DNA of 6,174 nucleotides from Planctomycetia bacterium (GCA_022616395.1 JAKEEV010001108.1:1-6174); one strand, 5' to 3'. Shown: positions 1 through 6,174, counted from the stretch's first letter. A program made the numbers and translations. The notes: generated from the sequence alone by a model not told the origin.

Positions 1-453
1 CATCGCGATACGCTAAAAGCTGCTGGCGTTCATCGAGCCGGGACGCTGATTCTCAGTGCGTCGGGTCTGCGTGGAAGCGAAGAAGTCCTTCGCCTGGCGC
101 GCGAACTCAATCCCGACATCCGCGTACTGGCTCGGGCCGCGTATCTGCGGGAACGGACTGGATTACTCCTCGCTGGTGCGGACGAGGTGTTCACGGCCGA
201 GGGCGAAATCGCGCTGGCGATGGCGGAGGAGATTCTCACCGCGCTGGGGGCGACACCCGAACAGATCGACCGCGAACGCGACCGACTGCGAGAGGAGGGG
301 ATCGTCACCCGCGAAAAGAACCTCTTTGAACCTGTTCCCTTCGTTGCCCCCTCCGAAAACACAGCTCACACGGAAGTGGAGTTCACTCCAGCGCCCGCGG
401 TGTCGAGTGAAGCGGTGTCGAGCGAACCCGATCCCGGCACGCGGGCCGAGTGA
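1..453 (+). CDS. Kef/TrkA-type potassium transport protein, C-terminal part (5' partial)
   Basis: The reading frame is open from base 1 to the TGA at 451-453, giving 150 visible residues; the start lies to the left of the window. The first ~95 residues resemble the second half of a TrkA-N/RCK nucleotide-binding domain. They begin DTLKAAGVHRAGTLILSASG, continue with EEVLRLARELNPDIRVLARA and then LLLAGADEVFTAEGEIALAM, the usual pattern in which residues leaving the domain are scanned for NAD(H)-linked control of K+ flux. A helix follows (LGATPEQIDRERDRLREEGI), then a disordered acidic, proline-rich tail. In Kef/YbaL antiporters this domain follows a membrane Na+/H+-exchanger domain, which would be off the window, so a stand-alone TrkA-like channel subunit is equally possible. 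The tail contains a 15-bp tandem duplication (397-426) encoding AVSSE twice. The family assignment is fairly secure; antiporter versus channel regulator cannot be decided here. Confidence 0.75.
   Translation, partial: HRDTLKAAGVHRAGTLILSASGLRGSEEVLRLARELNPDIRVLARAAYLRERTGLLLAGADEVFTAEGEIALAMAEEILTALGATPEQIDRERDRLREEGIVTREKNLFEPVPFVAPSENTAHTEVEFTPAPAVSSEAVSSEPDPGTRAE
397..426 (+). repeat. 15-bp tandem duplication in the tail of the K+ transport gene
   Basis: Bases 397-411 (GCGGTGTCGAGTGAA) are followed directly by 412-426 (GCGGTGTCGAGCGAA), differing at one base. The repeat keeps the reading frame and encodes AVSSE twice in the C-terminal tail. It looks like a recent slippage duplication in an unconstrained part of the protein. 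Confidence 0.8.
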
Positions 454-459
454 GGGCGA

Positions 460-528
460 TTGTTGGAGTCCCGGCCTTAGCCGGTCTTCTTGCATTTTCA
501 GAACCGCCTGAAGGTGGGACTCCAACAA
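460..528. repeat. REP-like imperfect palindrome (69 bp)
   Basis: Perfect 13-bp terminal inverted arms, TTGTTGGAGTCCC (460-472) and GGGACTCCAACAA (516-528), enclose a second partial stem. In that stem CTTAGCCGGT-type bases around 476-485 pair with ACCGCCTGAAG around 503-511. The loop is about 15 bases (487-501, AT-rich). The whole unit can fold into one long hairpin. It begins seven bases after the stop codon of the preceding gene and carries no T-run, so it is not a classical terminator, although it could protect or attenuate the transcript. Palindromes of this type, dispersed between genes, are known as REP elements or small MITEs and are often mobilised by RAYT-type transposases; that this one is dispersed in its genome is inference, since only one copy is in the window. 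Confidence 0.7.
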
Positions 529-675
529 CAGCACATCGTTTCGGTACTGCGCGAAACTCTTTCAAGCACCAATTGCGCAGCTTCCCCACTCACCCAAAGG
601 AGCGGAATTCGGTCAATCGGCCTTCGCTTGATCTCCGATGAAAGATGTTGGTCTGGCGGGATGGGTTGGGTGATG

Positions 676-679
676 GGAG
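676..679 (+). promoter_or_regulatory. Ribosome binding site deciding the start at 688
   Basis: GGAG at 676-679, inside GGGAGA, lies eight bases before the ATG at 688. The in-frame upstream ATGs at 661 and 490 have no comparable purine-rich site, and the one at 490 lies inside the palindromic repeat. This favours 688 as the true start. Confidence 0.5.
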
Positions 680-687
680 ACGAGGAC

Positions 688-1659
688 ATGCGGGGCCACA
701 CTCACCGGCGAATCCTCATCGTTGCGTGCCTCTTGGCGTTTGCGGGGAGTGGGCAAGCACAGGATTCACGACTGGAGTTTCCCGTCGCGCAAGCGCCGGT
801 GGAGCGGATCACTTCAACGACAGCGGTGCGCGAAACTCGCGAGTTTGGGGGAGGACAGCGCGGAGGATCGCCTGTCGAGACTCTCGAATCCCTCACTGGT
901 GAGCGTGAGGAACGCGACGAGATCGAGACTGACCGCGACTCCTTTACTCCGGCAACCACAACCGCCGGTCGGAGGCGGTTGATTGTCGAGTTGGCGTACT
1001 CATTCATCGACAACCGCGGGGTGAAGGAAACGCACAGTTTCCCGGAACTGATTCTGCGTTACGGCGTGACCGAGCGAATCGAACTGCGCTTTGGCTGGAA
1101 TGCCGAGATGGGCGGAGCCGGCAGCAGCGTTTCAGGCGCATCCTTCGATGAAGGCGACGAGTTGTTCGGGCGATCGGGGCGCATCGAACGCGAATACGCT
1201 CTGTCTTACGGAGTGAAGTTCCGTGTCACCGATCAAGACCGGTGGATTCCAGGAAGCGCTATCATCGTGCAAGGCAAAACACCCACTGGTGGGAACTCCA
1301 CCCTCACGCCCGCGACGGGGTTGGTCGCGACTGTCGTTGCGGGGTGGGAACTGCCCAACCGCTGGCGATTCGACACCGCGATTCGGTATGGCTTTGGGAG
1401 TGAGGAGGGTGATCGTTTCAACCTGTGGGCACCTTCGGCCGTGCTTCGCGTGCCGATCAGAGAGCGATGGGCGGCTCATGGCGAATACTTCGGCATCGTC
1501 ACGAGCGGCAAGGAACAAAACGTTACGCGACATTACTTCAGCCCTGGATTGCACTGGCTGGCAACGCCCGATCTTGAAATCGGCTTCCGTCTTGGCTGGG
1601 GACTGAACGATCAGTCGGCGCGGTTCTTCGCGAACACGGGTGTCGGCTGGCGGTTCTAA
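688..1659 (+). CDS. Outer-membrane beta-barrel protein, MetA-pathway-of-phenol-degradation (transporter) family
   Basis: The product is 323 residues from ATG 688. Its N-terminus has positive charge (MRGHTHRR), a hydrophobic core (ILIVACLLAFAG) and a likely signal peptidase I site after GQA at residue 24. A low-complexity, Glu/Arg/Thr-rich linker covers about 25-95. From RRRLIVELAYSFID (residue ~96) to the end, alternating polar/hydrophobic strands are separated by short turns. Typical stretches are ELILRYGVTERIELRFGW, ALSYGVKFRV, GKTPTGG, LVATVVAGWELPNRWRFDTA, PGLHWLATPDLEIGFRLGWG and the closing NTGVGWRF. The final aromatic residue fits a C-terminal outer-membrane insertion signal. The pattern, including the 'PDLEIGFRLGWGLN' ending, matches the Phenol_MetA_deg family as I know it. 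Despite the family name there is no sign of phenol metabolism nearby, and the substrate is unknown. The frame stays open upstream to 490, but that part runs through the repeat and does not look like protein. No terminator is evident after the stop. Confidence 0.8.
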   Translation: MRGHTHRRILIVACLLAFAGSGQAQDSRLEFPVAQAPVERITSTTAVRETREFGGGQRGGSPVETLESLTGEREERDEIETDRDSFTPATTTAGRRRLIVELAYSFIDNRGVKETHSFPELILRYGVTERIELRFGWNAEMGGAGSSVSGASFDEGDELFGRSGRIEREYALSYGVKFRVTDQDRWIPGSAIIVQGKTPTGGNSTLTPATGLVATVVAGWELPNRWRFDTAIRYGFGSEEGDRFNLWAPSAVLRVPIRERWAAHGEYFGIVTSGKEQNVTRHYFSPGLHWLATPDLEIGFRLGWGLNDQSARFFANTGVGWRF

Positions 1660-1744
1660 CTGTCTGTCGGTTTAATTCCTTGAAGACGAATACGCCGGCA
1701 ATTCTGGTTATGCCTTCAATATAGATCGAGATGAGTTACCTCAG

Positions 1745-1977
1745 TTAGTCTGTACCGGTCGAACCGATCACGACCATTTCTGCCACCTCTACCAACTCCG
1801 CGGCTTTGGCTTGAGAAGCACTGGATTCCGTCAATAGCACCCCCAACTTCTCGGCTCAAGCAGGTCAGCCCACGTTTTCCATCGCTCCGCACTTACCGTC
1901 AGGTCGATACCCGCTGCGACAACCGGTTGTCCGGCCTCAGCGCCTGGATGAATTGTGACCGGCGAATCGAGGCGCCT
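1745..1977 (-). pseudogene. Possible frameshifted gene remnant, unknown family
   Basis: Two abutting minus-strand frames read like one protein. From 1977 downward one frame gives RRLDSPVTIHPGAEAGQPVV, then AAGIDLTVSAERWKTWADLL, and remains open to a stop at 1831-1833. The neighbouring frame, open from 1855, gives EKLGVLLTESSASQAKAAEL, then VEVAEMVVIGSTGTD and a TAA at 1745-1747. Inserting one base near 1852-1856 (after LLEP) joins them into about 78 residues with plausible protein composition. The upstream end is blocked by a TGA at 1978-1980. An ATG at 1988-1990 in another frame (MRQVKAP...) might represent the original start with a further frameshift. I do not recognise the family. It could be a truncated gene, a small gene with an assembly error, or chance openness in GC-rich DNA. 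Confidence 0.35.
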
Positions 1978-1988
1978 TCACTTGGCGC
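1972..1988 (+). promoter_or_regulatory. Small hairpin in the leader of the porin gene
   Basis: GCGCC (1972-1976) and GGCGC (1984-1988) flank a 7-base loop TTCACTT. The stem ends five bases before the ribosome binding site of the porin. It is short, so a regulatory role is only a possibility; it also overlaps the upstream end of the putative minus-strand remnant. Confidence 0.25.
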
Positions 1989-1993
1989 ATCGC

Positions 1994-1999
1994 GAAGGA
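1994..1999 (+). promoter_or_regulatory. Ribosome binding site of the porin gene
   Basis: GAAGGA at 1994-1999 lies seven bases before ATG 2007, a good Shine-Dalgarno match and distance. Together with the signal peptide that begins directly at this ATG, it fixes the start. Confidence 0.65.
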
Positions 2000-2006
2000 T
2001 TCACAC

Positions 2007-3680
2007 ATGCGTAAATACTATTACAGTCTGCTCGCGGCCTGCGCTGTGAGTTTGGCTCATATCGCGGGTGGAATGGCCCAGGAACCAGTTCCCAGTTCTC
2101 CCCCGGAGATATTGCCCGTTGCTCCCGCGCCAGTCGCGCCGGTCGCGGCTCCTGCTGAGATTGTTCTGCCTCCGATCCCCGCGGTGCCGGAATCATTGCC
2201 GGAAATCCCCCCGGTCGTTGTGCCTGAACTTGAACCCATCACGGGGCTAGGGTCGCCGGTCGTGCTCCCGCCTGCGTGTACCTCTGGCCGTTGTCCGCTC
2301 CGGACGCTTCCTGCTCCGGGAACAGTTTCAATTCCGCAACCGCCAGTGACGGGACTCCTCGCCCCTGCTCCGCACCCGACGATGCTCCCGGAGCCGGGAG
2401 CGCTCGGCGCGTATGATTCGCTTGTATTGCTCACAGCAGACCCCAGCGCAGCTGAGGCTCCGCCCGCTGCTCCTCCTCCACCACCTCCATTCGGCGGGCC
2501 GCTTGGAGAGCGACCGAATTTGCTCGGCGACTGGCGCGGAGCACGCGGCAGTCTACGCGAGCGCGGGTTCAACTTCGATATCTATTCGACCAACTTCGGT
2601 GCCAACATCGCCAACGGCGGACTGACAGAGACACTGAAGTATCGCGGACGAATGGATTACTTGCTCAACATCGACGGCGAGAAGGCCGGGTTGTGGAAGG
2701 GCTTCTTCATCGACCTGCACGGCGAGTCGGTGTTCGGCGATTCGATCAATCAGTTCTCTGGCACGCTGATGCCTCTGAGCGTGGCTCAGTTGTTCCCGGT
2801 CCCGACTGGCTCTTCGACGGCCTTGACGGGAGTGAAGTTCACGCAGGCTCTCTCGGAGAATTTCGTCCTCTTCGCGGGGAAGCTCAACACCCTCGACGGA
2901 TTTAACCAGCCGTTCACCGGAGGCGCTCGCGGGGTCAACGGCTTCTGGAACGGGGCGATGTTGTTCAACCCGGTGTTCATCCGTAGCGTACCCTACTCGA
3001 CATTCGGAGGCGGATTCGCGATTCTGAGAAATATGGAACCGGTGGTCTCGTTCGTCCTGTTGGATGCGAACAACACACCGAATCGAGACGGGTTCGACAC
3101 GTTCTTCGATAACGGCGTGGTGTTCGTTCCTCAGATCAACATCCCGACCAAGTTCTTCGGTCTGCCGGGCCACCAGGGGATCACGGCCAGTTACAGCACC
3201 CGGAGCTACACCGTTATCGACCGATCCGCGTTCATCTTCCCCATTCTTCTTGGGGTTGCTCCTCCCAGAAAGAACGACTCGTGGTCGATCGCGTACAACT
3301 TCGATCAGGCTCTGTACGTTGATCCGTGCAACCCGAAGCGGTCGTGGGGCATCTTCGGCAACCTCGGTATCGCGGACGTGAACCCAAGCCCCTTCCGGTG
3401 GGCGGCGAACATCGGCGTTGGTGGAAGCAGCCTGATTGCGTCGCGCCCGCTCGACACATGGGGTCTCGGCTACTTCTACCTGGGATTCAATAACTCACTC
3501 CAGAAACTTGCTCCACGATTGCTCCCGTTCCGCGACGGCGAGCAGGGAATCGAAATGTTCTACAACGCGGCCGTTACTCCGTGGTTCCACATCACGCCGG
3601 ACTTGCAGATCGTGCATCCCGGCCAGAGGCGTGCCGACACACTGCTGTACTTCGGCCTGCGTGCGAAGGTCGATTTTTGA
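2007..3680 (+). CDS. OprB-type carbohydrate-selective porin with proline-rich N-terminal segment
   Basis: The product is 557 residues. Residues 1-24 form a signal peptide (MRKYYYSLLAACAVSLAHIA, cleavage likely after GMA). Residues ~25-162 are a long low-complexity Pro/Ala/Val segment with repeats such as PVAPAPVAPVAAPAE and PESLPEIPPVVVPELEP, ending in a run of prolines; it contains two nearby cysteines (CTSGRC, ~91-96). The OprB-like domain starts at about 163 with GGPLGERPNLLGDWRGARGS, then GFNFDIYSTNFGANIANGG. This LLGDWxGxRxxLxxxGxxxxxxY opening is characteristic of the carbohydrate-selective porin family. Beta-strand stretches continue to the end (YYLGFNN-like region, FYNAAVTPWFHITPDLQIVH, LLYFGLRAKVDF), with a terminal Phe as outer-membrane insertion signal. 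Known OprB members form channels for glucose and other sugars; the substrate here is not determinable. The proline-rich part is much longer than in the Pseudomonas protein, where the barrel follows the signal peptide closely. A strong terminator lies 20 bases after the stop, so the gene is probably the last or only gene of its transcript. Confidence 0.87.
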   Translation: MRKYYYSLLAACAVSLAHIAGGMAQEPVPSSPPEILPVAPAPVAPVAAPAEIVLPPIPAVPESLPEIPPVVVPELEPITGLGSPVVLPPACTSGRCPLRTLPAPGTVSIPQPPVTGLLAPAPHPTMLPEPGALGAYDSLVLLTADPSAAEAPPAAPPPPPPFGGPLGERPNLLGDWRGARGSLRERGFNFDIYSTNFGANIANGGLTETLKYRGRMDYLLNIDGEKAGLWKGFFIDLHGESVFGDSINQFSGTLMPLSVAQLFPVPTGSSTALTGVKFTQALSENFVLFAGKLNTLDGFNQPFTGGARGVNGFWNGAMLFNPVFIRSVPYSTFGGGFAILRNMEPVVSFVLLDANNTPNRDGFDTFFDNGVVFVPQINIPTKFFGLPGHQGITASYSTRSYTVIDRSAFIFPILLGVAPPRKNDSWSIAYNFDQALYVDPCNPKRSWGIFGNLGIADVNPSPFRWAANIGVGGSSLIASRPLDTWGLGYFYLGFNNSLQKLAPRLLPFRDGEQGIEMFYNAAVTPWFHITPDLQIVHPGQRRADTLLYFGLRAKVDF

Positions 3681-3700
3681 TTCGTTGTGTTTGAATGCAA

Positions 3701-3745
3701 GCGGGCCGGACGATCCACGGATTGTTCGGCCCGCAGCGTTTTTTT
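3701..3745 (+). terminator. Rho-independent terminator of the porin gene
   Basis: GCGGGCCG (3701-3708) pairs perfectly with CGGCCCGC (3727-3734). The stem continues inward through 3709-3715 with 3720-3726, including two G-T wobbles, for a total of about 15 pairs around a four-base loop (CACG). AGCG and then seven T residues (3739-3745) follow. It starts 20 bases after the porin stop codon. The T-run is only on the plus-strand side, so it mainly serves the porin; for the convergent sulfatase the corresponding side has no matching run, although the stem may still act on it. Confidence 0.88.
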
Positions 3746-3755
3746 CAGAACCCTG

Positions 3756-6174
3756 TCACTTCAATTCGATCGTGATCTTTCCGAGCTTGCCGGTGAACTT
3801 GTTGTCGCGTTCCTTGTAGTCCTCGGTCACCGGAGTGGCCTCGTCCACGCCGACGTCCGCCGTCTCGTCGGCCGAGAAGATGGCGGCGTGTGTGTTCCCG
3901 ATCTTCCCCTCGGCGACCTTCTCGCCGTTGACGAAGATCGTCCCCTTACCGCCCTTGCCGAGTCCGCCACCGTCGTAGGTGAACTCGTACTTGATCGTCA
4001 CTTTCCCCGCCGGGAGCGGCTTGTCGGAAGTGATCGTGTACCGCTCCAGCCCGACCCAGTTGTAGCAGTATTTCACCTTCCCGCCCTTCGTGTAGAGGCT
4101 CCAGCCGCCGAACCGCCCGGCCTGACAGAGGATTACACCGTCACACCCCTCCTTCGGAACCTCCACCTCGGCGGTGATGACGTGCGACTGGTTCTTGGTG
4201 TTGATGAAGACGTTCTCCATCATTCCGGTCATCCCTGGGAACACAGTCAGTGACTTCCGCCCCTGCATCAGATCGGGCCGGCCGACGAGTGCAGAGTTGA
4301 ACCGCTCGATCACCCTGTCGTCCAGCGGATAGACGTGATACTTGACCGCTTCTTTCGTGAACAGCCCCTGCAACTCCTTGAGCTTGTCCGGGTGCTTCTC
4401 CACGATGTTATTTGCCTGGCTGAAGTCCTCGTTGACGTTGTAAAGCTCCCACTTGTCCTTGTCGAAGGAGTCCACGCGCGGCTTCCCCTCCCACGGAGCC
4501 TTGTGGACCGTGGACGCGACCCACCCATCGTGGTAGATCGCCCGGTTGCAGAAGATCTCGAAATACTGCGTCGTGCGCTTGTCCTTCGCCTTCGCGTTCT
4601 CGAAGGTGTAGACCATGCTCACGCCTTCGATTGGCCGCTGGACGACGCCGTTGACCGACTTCGGCTCCGGCAGTCCGCACGCTTCCAGGACCGTCGGGGC
4701 CACGTCGATGACGTGATGGAACTGACTGCGCACCTCGTTCTTCGCCTTGATCCCCTTCGGCCAGTGGACGACGAGCGGGTTGCGCGTGCCGCCGAAGTTC
4801 GCGGCGACCTGCTTGGTCCAGGTGAACGGAGTACAGCCGGCGACAGCCCACCCGGCCGCGTAGTGACCGTAGGAATTCGGCCCGCCGAGGTCGTCGATCC
4901 GCTTGAGGATGTCCTCGAACTTCTCGGTCACGCCATTGAAGTAGGTGCTCTCGTTGAACAGCCCGTTCATCGTCCCCTCAGCGCTCGCCCCGTTGTCGCC
5001 GACCTGATAGAGGAACAGCGTGTTCTCCATCTGGCCCATCTCTTCGAGCGCCGCGACGAGCCGCCCGATCTCATGGTCGGTGTGCTCGCCGAACCCGGCG
5101 AATACTTCCATCTGCCGGGCGAACAACTTCTTCTCGTCGGCGGTCAGCTTGTCCCAGTCCTTGATCGCCTCGGGCTTTGGCGCGAGTAGTGTGTTCTGGG
5201 GCACGACGCCGAGCTTCTTCTGATTCGCGAGAGTCATCTCGCGCTGCTTGTCCCAGCCGTGGTCAAACTTCCCCTTATACTTGTCGATCCACTCCTTCGG
5301 GCAGTGGTGTGGGGCGTGGGTGGCGCCGGGGGCGAAGTAGACGAAGAACGGCTTGTCTGGTGTCAGCGCCTTCTGGTACTGCGTCCAGGCGATGGCCTGG
5401 TTGGTCATGTCGGTGGTGAAGTGGTAGTTTGGGTCCTTCGGCGTCTCGATCTTCGTCAGCCCGTCGTAGATGAGCGGCGCCCACTGGTTCGTCTCGCCGC
5501 CGATGAAGCCGTAGAACTTGTCGAACCCGGAGCGAGTCGGCCAGCGGTCCGTCGGTCCAGATGGGCTAACTTCCCACACCGGGCACTCGTGATACTTGCC
5601 GAACGCGGCCGTGCTGTACCCATTGAGCCGGAGCATCTCGGCCAGCGGCGCGATATTATTGGGCCGCGACCCGGTGTTGCCGGGGAATGCGGTCGCGGTT
5701 TCGGTGATCGACCCCATGTTGCACGAGTGGTGGTTTCGCCCGGTGAGCAGGGCGACTCGCGTCGGCGAGCAAAGTGCCGTGGTGTGGAAGCGGTTGTATC
5801 GCAGACCGTTGTTCGCCAGCTTCTCGCACGTCGGCATGTTGATCGGCCCGCCGAAGGCGCTCGACTGCCCGAAGCCCATATCGTCGATGAGCACGATGAC
5901 CACGTTCGGAGCACCCTTCGGGGCATTCACCCGAAACGGCACAGGAGCCTTGACCTTTCGGGCGTCGATCTCGGTGATCTCAACGCGTTTCGGCTCCGGG
6001 ATCGGCAGGATCGTGCGGTCAAGTATGTCAGGCTCTTTGGGCTGAGCCGCGACCACCAGTTTCTCGCGAGTGGGAGTCGGGGTGTCGGCGAGCAGTTGGG
6101 GCCGATTGACCAGCCAACCGAAGGCTGCACCCGTCGCGATCAGTGCGACCGCAGCGAGGGAATATAAGCGGTTC
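3756..6174 (-). CDS. Arylsulfatase (type I, formylglycine-dependent), N-terminus at window edge
   Basis: The enzyme should hydrolyse sulfate esters outside the cytoplasm. The frame is open from the right edge to the TGA at 3756-3758, giving 805 visible residues. A GTG at 6056 would start the protein, but the 39 residues before it begin NRLYSLAAVALIATGAAFGW, a clear signal peptide or membrane anchor, so the gene starts further out. The base at 6174 is compatible with being the G of an ATG. Numbering from that GTG: the metal-binding pair D58-D59 in VVIVLIDDMGFG; formylglycine motif C96-S-P-T-R100 followed by LLTGRNHH; K154/H156 in FGKYHE; H247 in GATHAPHH; D354-N355 in QVGDNGAS; and K415 in FTWTKQVAANFGGTRNP. 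All the catalytic and metal positions of Pseudomonas-type arylsulfatase have plausible counterparts. Residues ~600-766 form a beta-rich accessory domain with FVNGEKVAEG-type strands. Length fits this large arylsulfatase group. Cysteine at the modified position means a maturase (FGE or anSME) must act elsewhere. It converges on the porin gene. The substrate is unknown. Confidence 0.93.
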   Translation of the reverse strand, partial: NRLYSLAAVALIATGAAFGWLVNRPQLLADTPTPTREKLVVAAQPKEPDILDRTILPIPEPKRVEITEIDARKVKAPVPFRVNAPKGAPNVVIVLIDDMGFGQSSAFGGPINMPTCEKLANNGLRYNRFHTTALCSPTRVALLTGRNHHSCNMGSITETATAFPGNTGSRPNNIAPLAEMLRLNGYSTAAFGKYHECPVWEVSPSGPTDRWPTRSGFDKFYGFIGGETNQWAPLIYDGLTKIETPKDPNYHFTTDMTNQAIAWTQYQKALTPDKPFFVYFAPGATHAPHHCPKEWIDKYKGKFDHGWDKQREMTLANQKKLGVVPQNTLLAPKPEAIKDWDKLTADEKKLFARQMEVFAGFGEHTDHEIGRLVAALEEMGQMENTLFLYQVGDNGASAEGTMNGLFNESTYFNGVTEKFEDILKRIDDLGGPNSYGHYAAGWAVAGCTPFTWTKQVAANFGGTRNPLVVHWPKGIKAKNEVRSQFHHVIDVAPTVLEACGLPEPKSVNGVVQRPIEGVSMVYTFENAKAKDKRTTQYFEIFCNRAIYHDGWVASTVHKAPWEGKPRVDSFDKDKWELYNVNEDFSQANNIVEKHPDKLKELQGLFTKEAVKYHVYPLDDRVIERFNSALVGRPDLMQGRKSLTVFPGMTGMMENVFINTKNQSHVITAEVEVPKEGCDGVILCQAGRFGGWSLYTKGGKVKYCYNWVGLERYTITSDKPLPAGKVTIKYEFTYDGGGLGKGGKGTIFVNGEKVAEGKIGNTHAAIFSADETADVGVDEATPVTEDYKERDNKFTGKLGKITIELK

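Larger units (their letters stand above)
1660..2006. other. Intergenic region of 347 bp between the two outer-membrane protein genes
   Basis: No intact gene, RNA gene or clear terminator is visible here. The stretch contains the possible minus-strand coding remnant (1745-1977), a small hairpin (1972-1988) and the porin ribosome binding site (1994-1999). Complementary 7-mers GCTTGAG (1809-1815) and CTCAAGC (1855-1861) could form a longer-range stem but lie within the remnant. Any porin promoter should be in this region; I found no -35/-10 pair good enough to report. Confidence 0.6.

Noticed and set aside
460..528. Palindrome considered as a rho-independent terminator of the first gene
   Set aside because: Strong hairpin but no T-run after either arm (GCACATCG follows the right arm), so it does not meet the usual pattern.
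1927..1956. Possible sigma-70-like promoter before the porin (TTGTCC with a downstream AATTGT)
   Set aside because: The -35 match is fair, but nothing near 17 bases downstream resembles TATAAT, and promoter rules in this lineage are uncertain.
2057..2572. 171-codon minus-strand frame rich in Gly/Ala/Thr/Ser that resembles a glycine-rich protein
   Set aside because: It is the complement of the proline-rich coding segment of the porin; the Gly-rich composition follows directly from Pro codons read in reverse.
2553..3173. 206-codon minus-strand open frame opposite the porin
   Set aside because: Its composition (Arg/Glu/His-rich) is typical of a reverse-strand shadow, and the porin frame explains the region fully.
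4335..5189. Long open frame (284 codons) on the plus strand opposite the sulfatase
   Set aside because: It is antisense to a clearly conserved sulfatase, its product is Leu/Val/Arg/Asp-rich low-quality sequence, and such shadow frames are expected from GC-rich codon bias.
5259..6167. Second long plus-strand open frame (302 codons) opposite the sulfatase N-terminal half
   Set aside because: Same reason: antisense to the catalytic region with conserved motifs, no recognisable domain and no ribosome binding site.
1..6174. CRISPR arrays, tRNA/rRNA genes, insertion sequences, toxin-antitoxin or defence genes
   Set aside because: I looked for regularly spaced repeats, tRNA-like TTCRANNC arms, transposase motifs and small paired genes on both strands, and saw none.

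Overview
The window looks like chromosomal DNA from a GC-rich Gram-negative bacterium. A planctomycete, perhaps of the Gemmata group, is the most likely source. This rests on three things: outer-membrane proteins with signal peptides, a long arylsulfatase of a type abundant in planctomycetes, and a palindromic intergenic repeat of a kind I associate with planctomycete genomes. The assignment is inference; there is no rRNA or other phylogenetic marker.

Layout, left to right. (1) Positions 1-453 (+) are the C-terminal end of a Kef/YbaL-like cation:proton antiporter or TrkA-type K+ channel regulator, cut by the left edge. (2) Positions 454-687 are intergenic and dominated by a 69-bp imperfect palindrome (460-528), starting seven bases after that stop codon. 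(3) Positions 688-1659 (+) encode a 323-residue predicted outer-membrane beta-barrel of the 'MetA-pathway of phenol degradation' (transporter) family. (4) Positions 1660-2006 hold no intact gene. The minus strand carries what looks like a decayed coding remnant with one frameshift (1745-1977), and a small hairpin lies just before the next ribosome binding site. (5) Positions 2007-3680 (+) encode a 557-residue OprB-type carbohydrate porin with an unusually long proline-rich segment between signal peptide and barrel. (6) Positions 3701-3745 form a strong rho-independent terminator for the porin gene. (7) Positions 3756-6174 (-) encode a convergent arylsulfatase with the formylglycine motif CSPTR, a hydrophobic N-terminus and a C-terminal accessory domain. 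Its start codon very probably straddles the right edge.

Functionally, a porin that could admit sugars, a second outer-membrane barrel and an exported sulfatase would suit scavenging of sulfated polysaccharides. However, the genes are not one operon: the sulfatase is convergent and a terminator separates it from the porin, so the link is only proximity. I see no CRISPR, transposase, integrase, phage or defence genes, no tRNA or rRNA, and no convincing new multi-gene system. The most unusual items are the palindromic repeat, the minus-strand remnant and the proline-rich extension of the porin.
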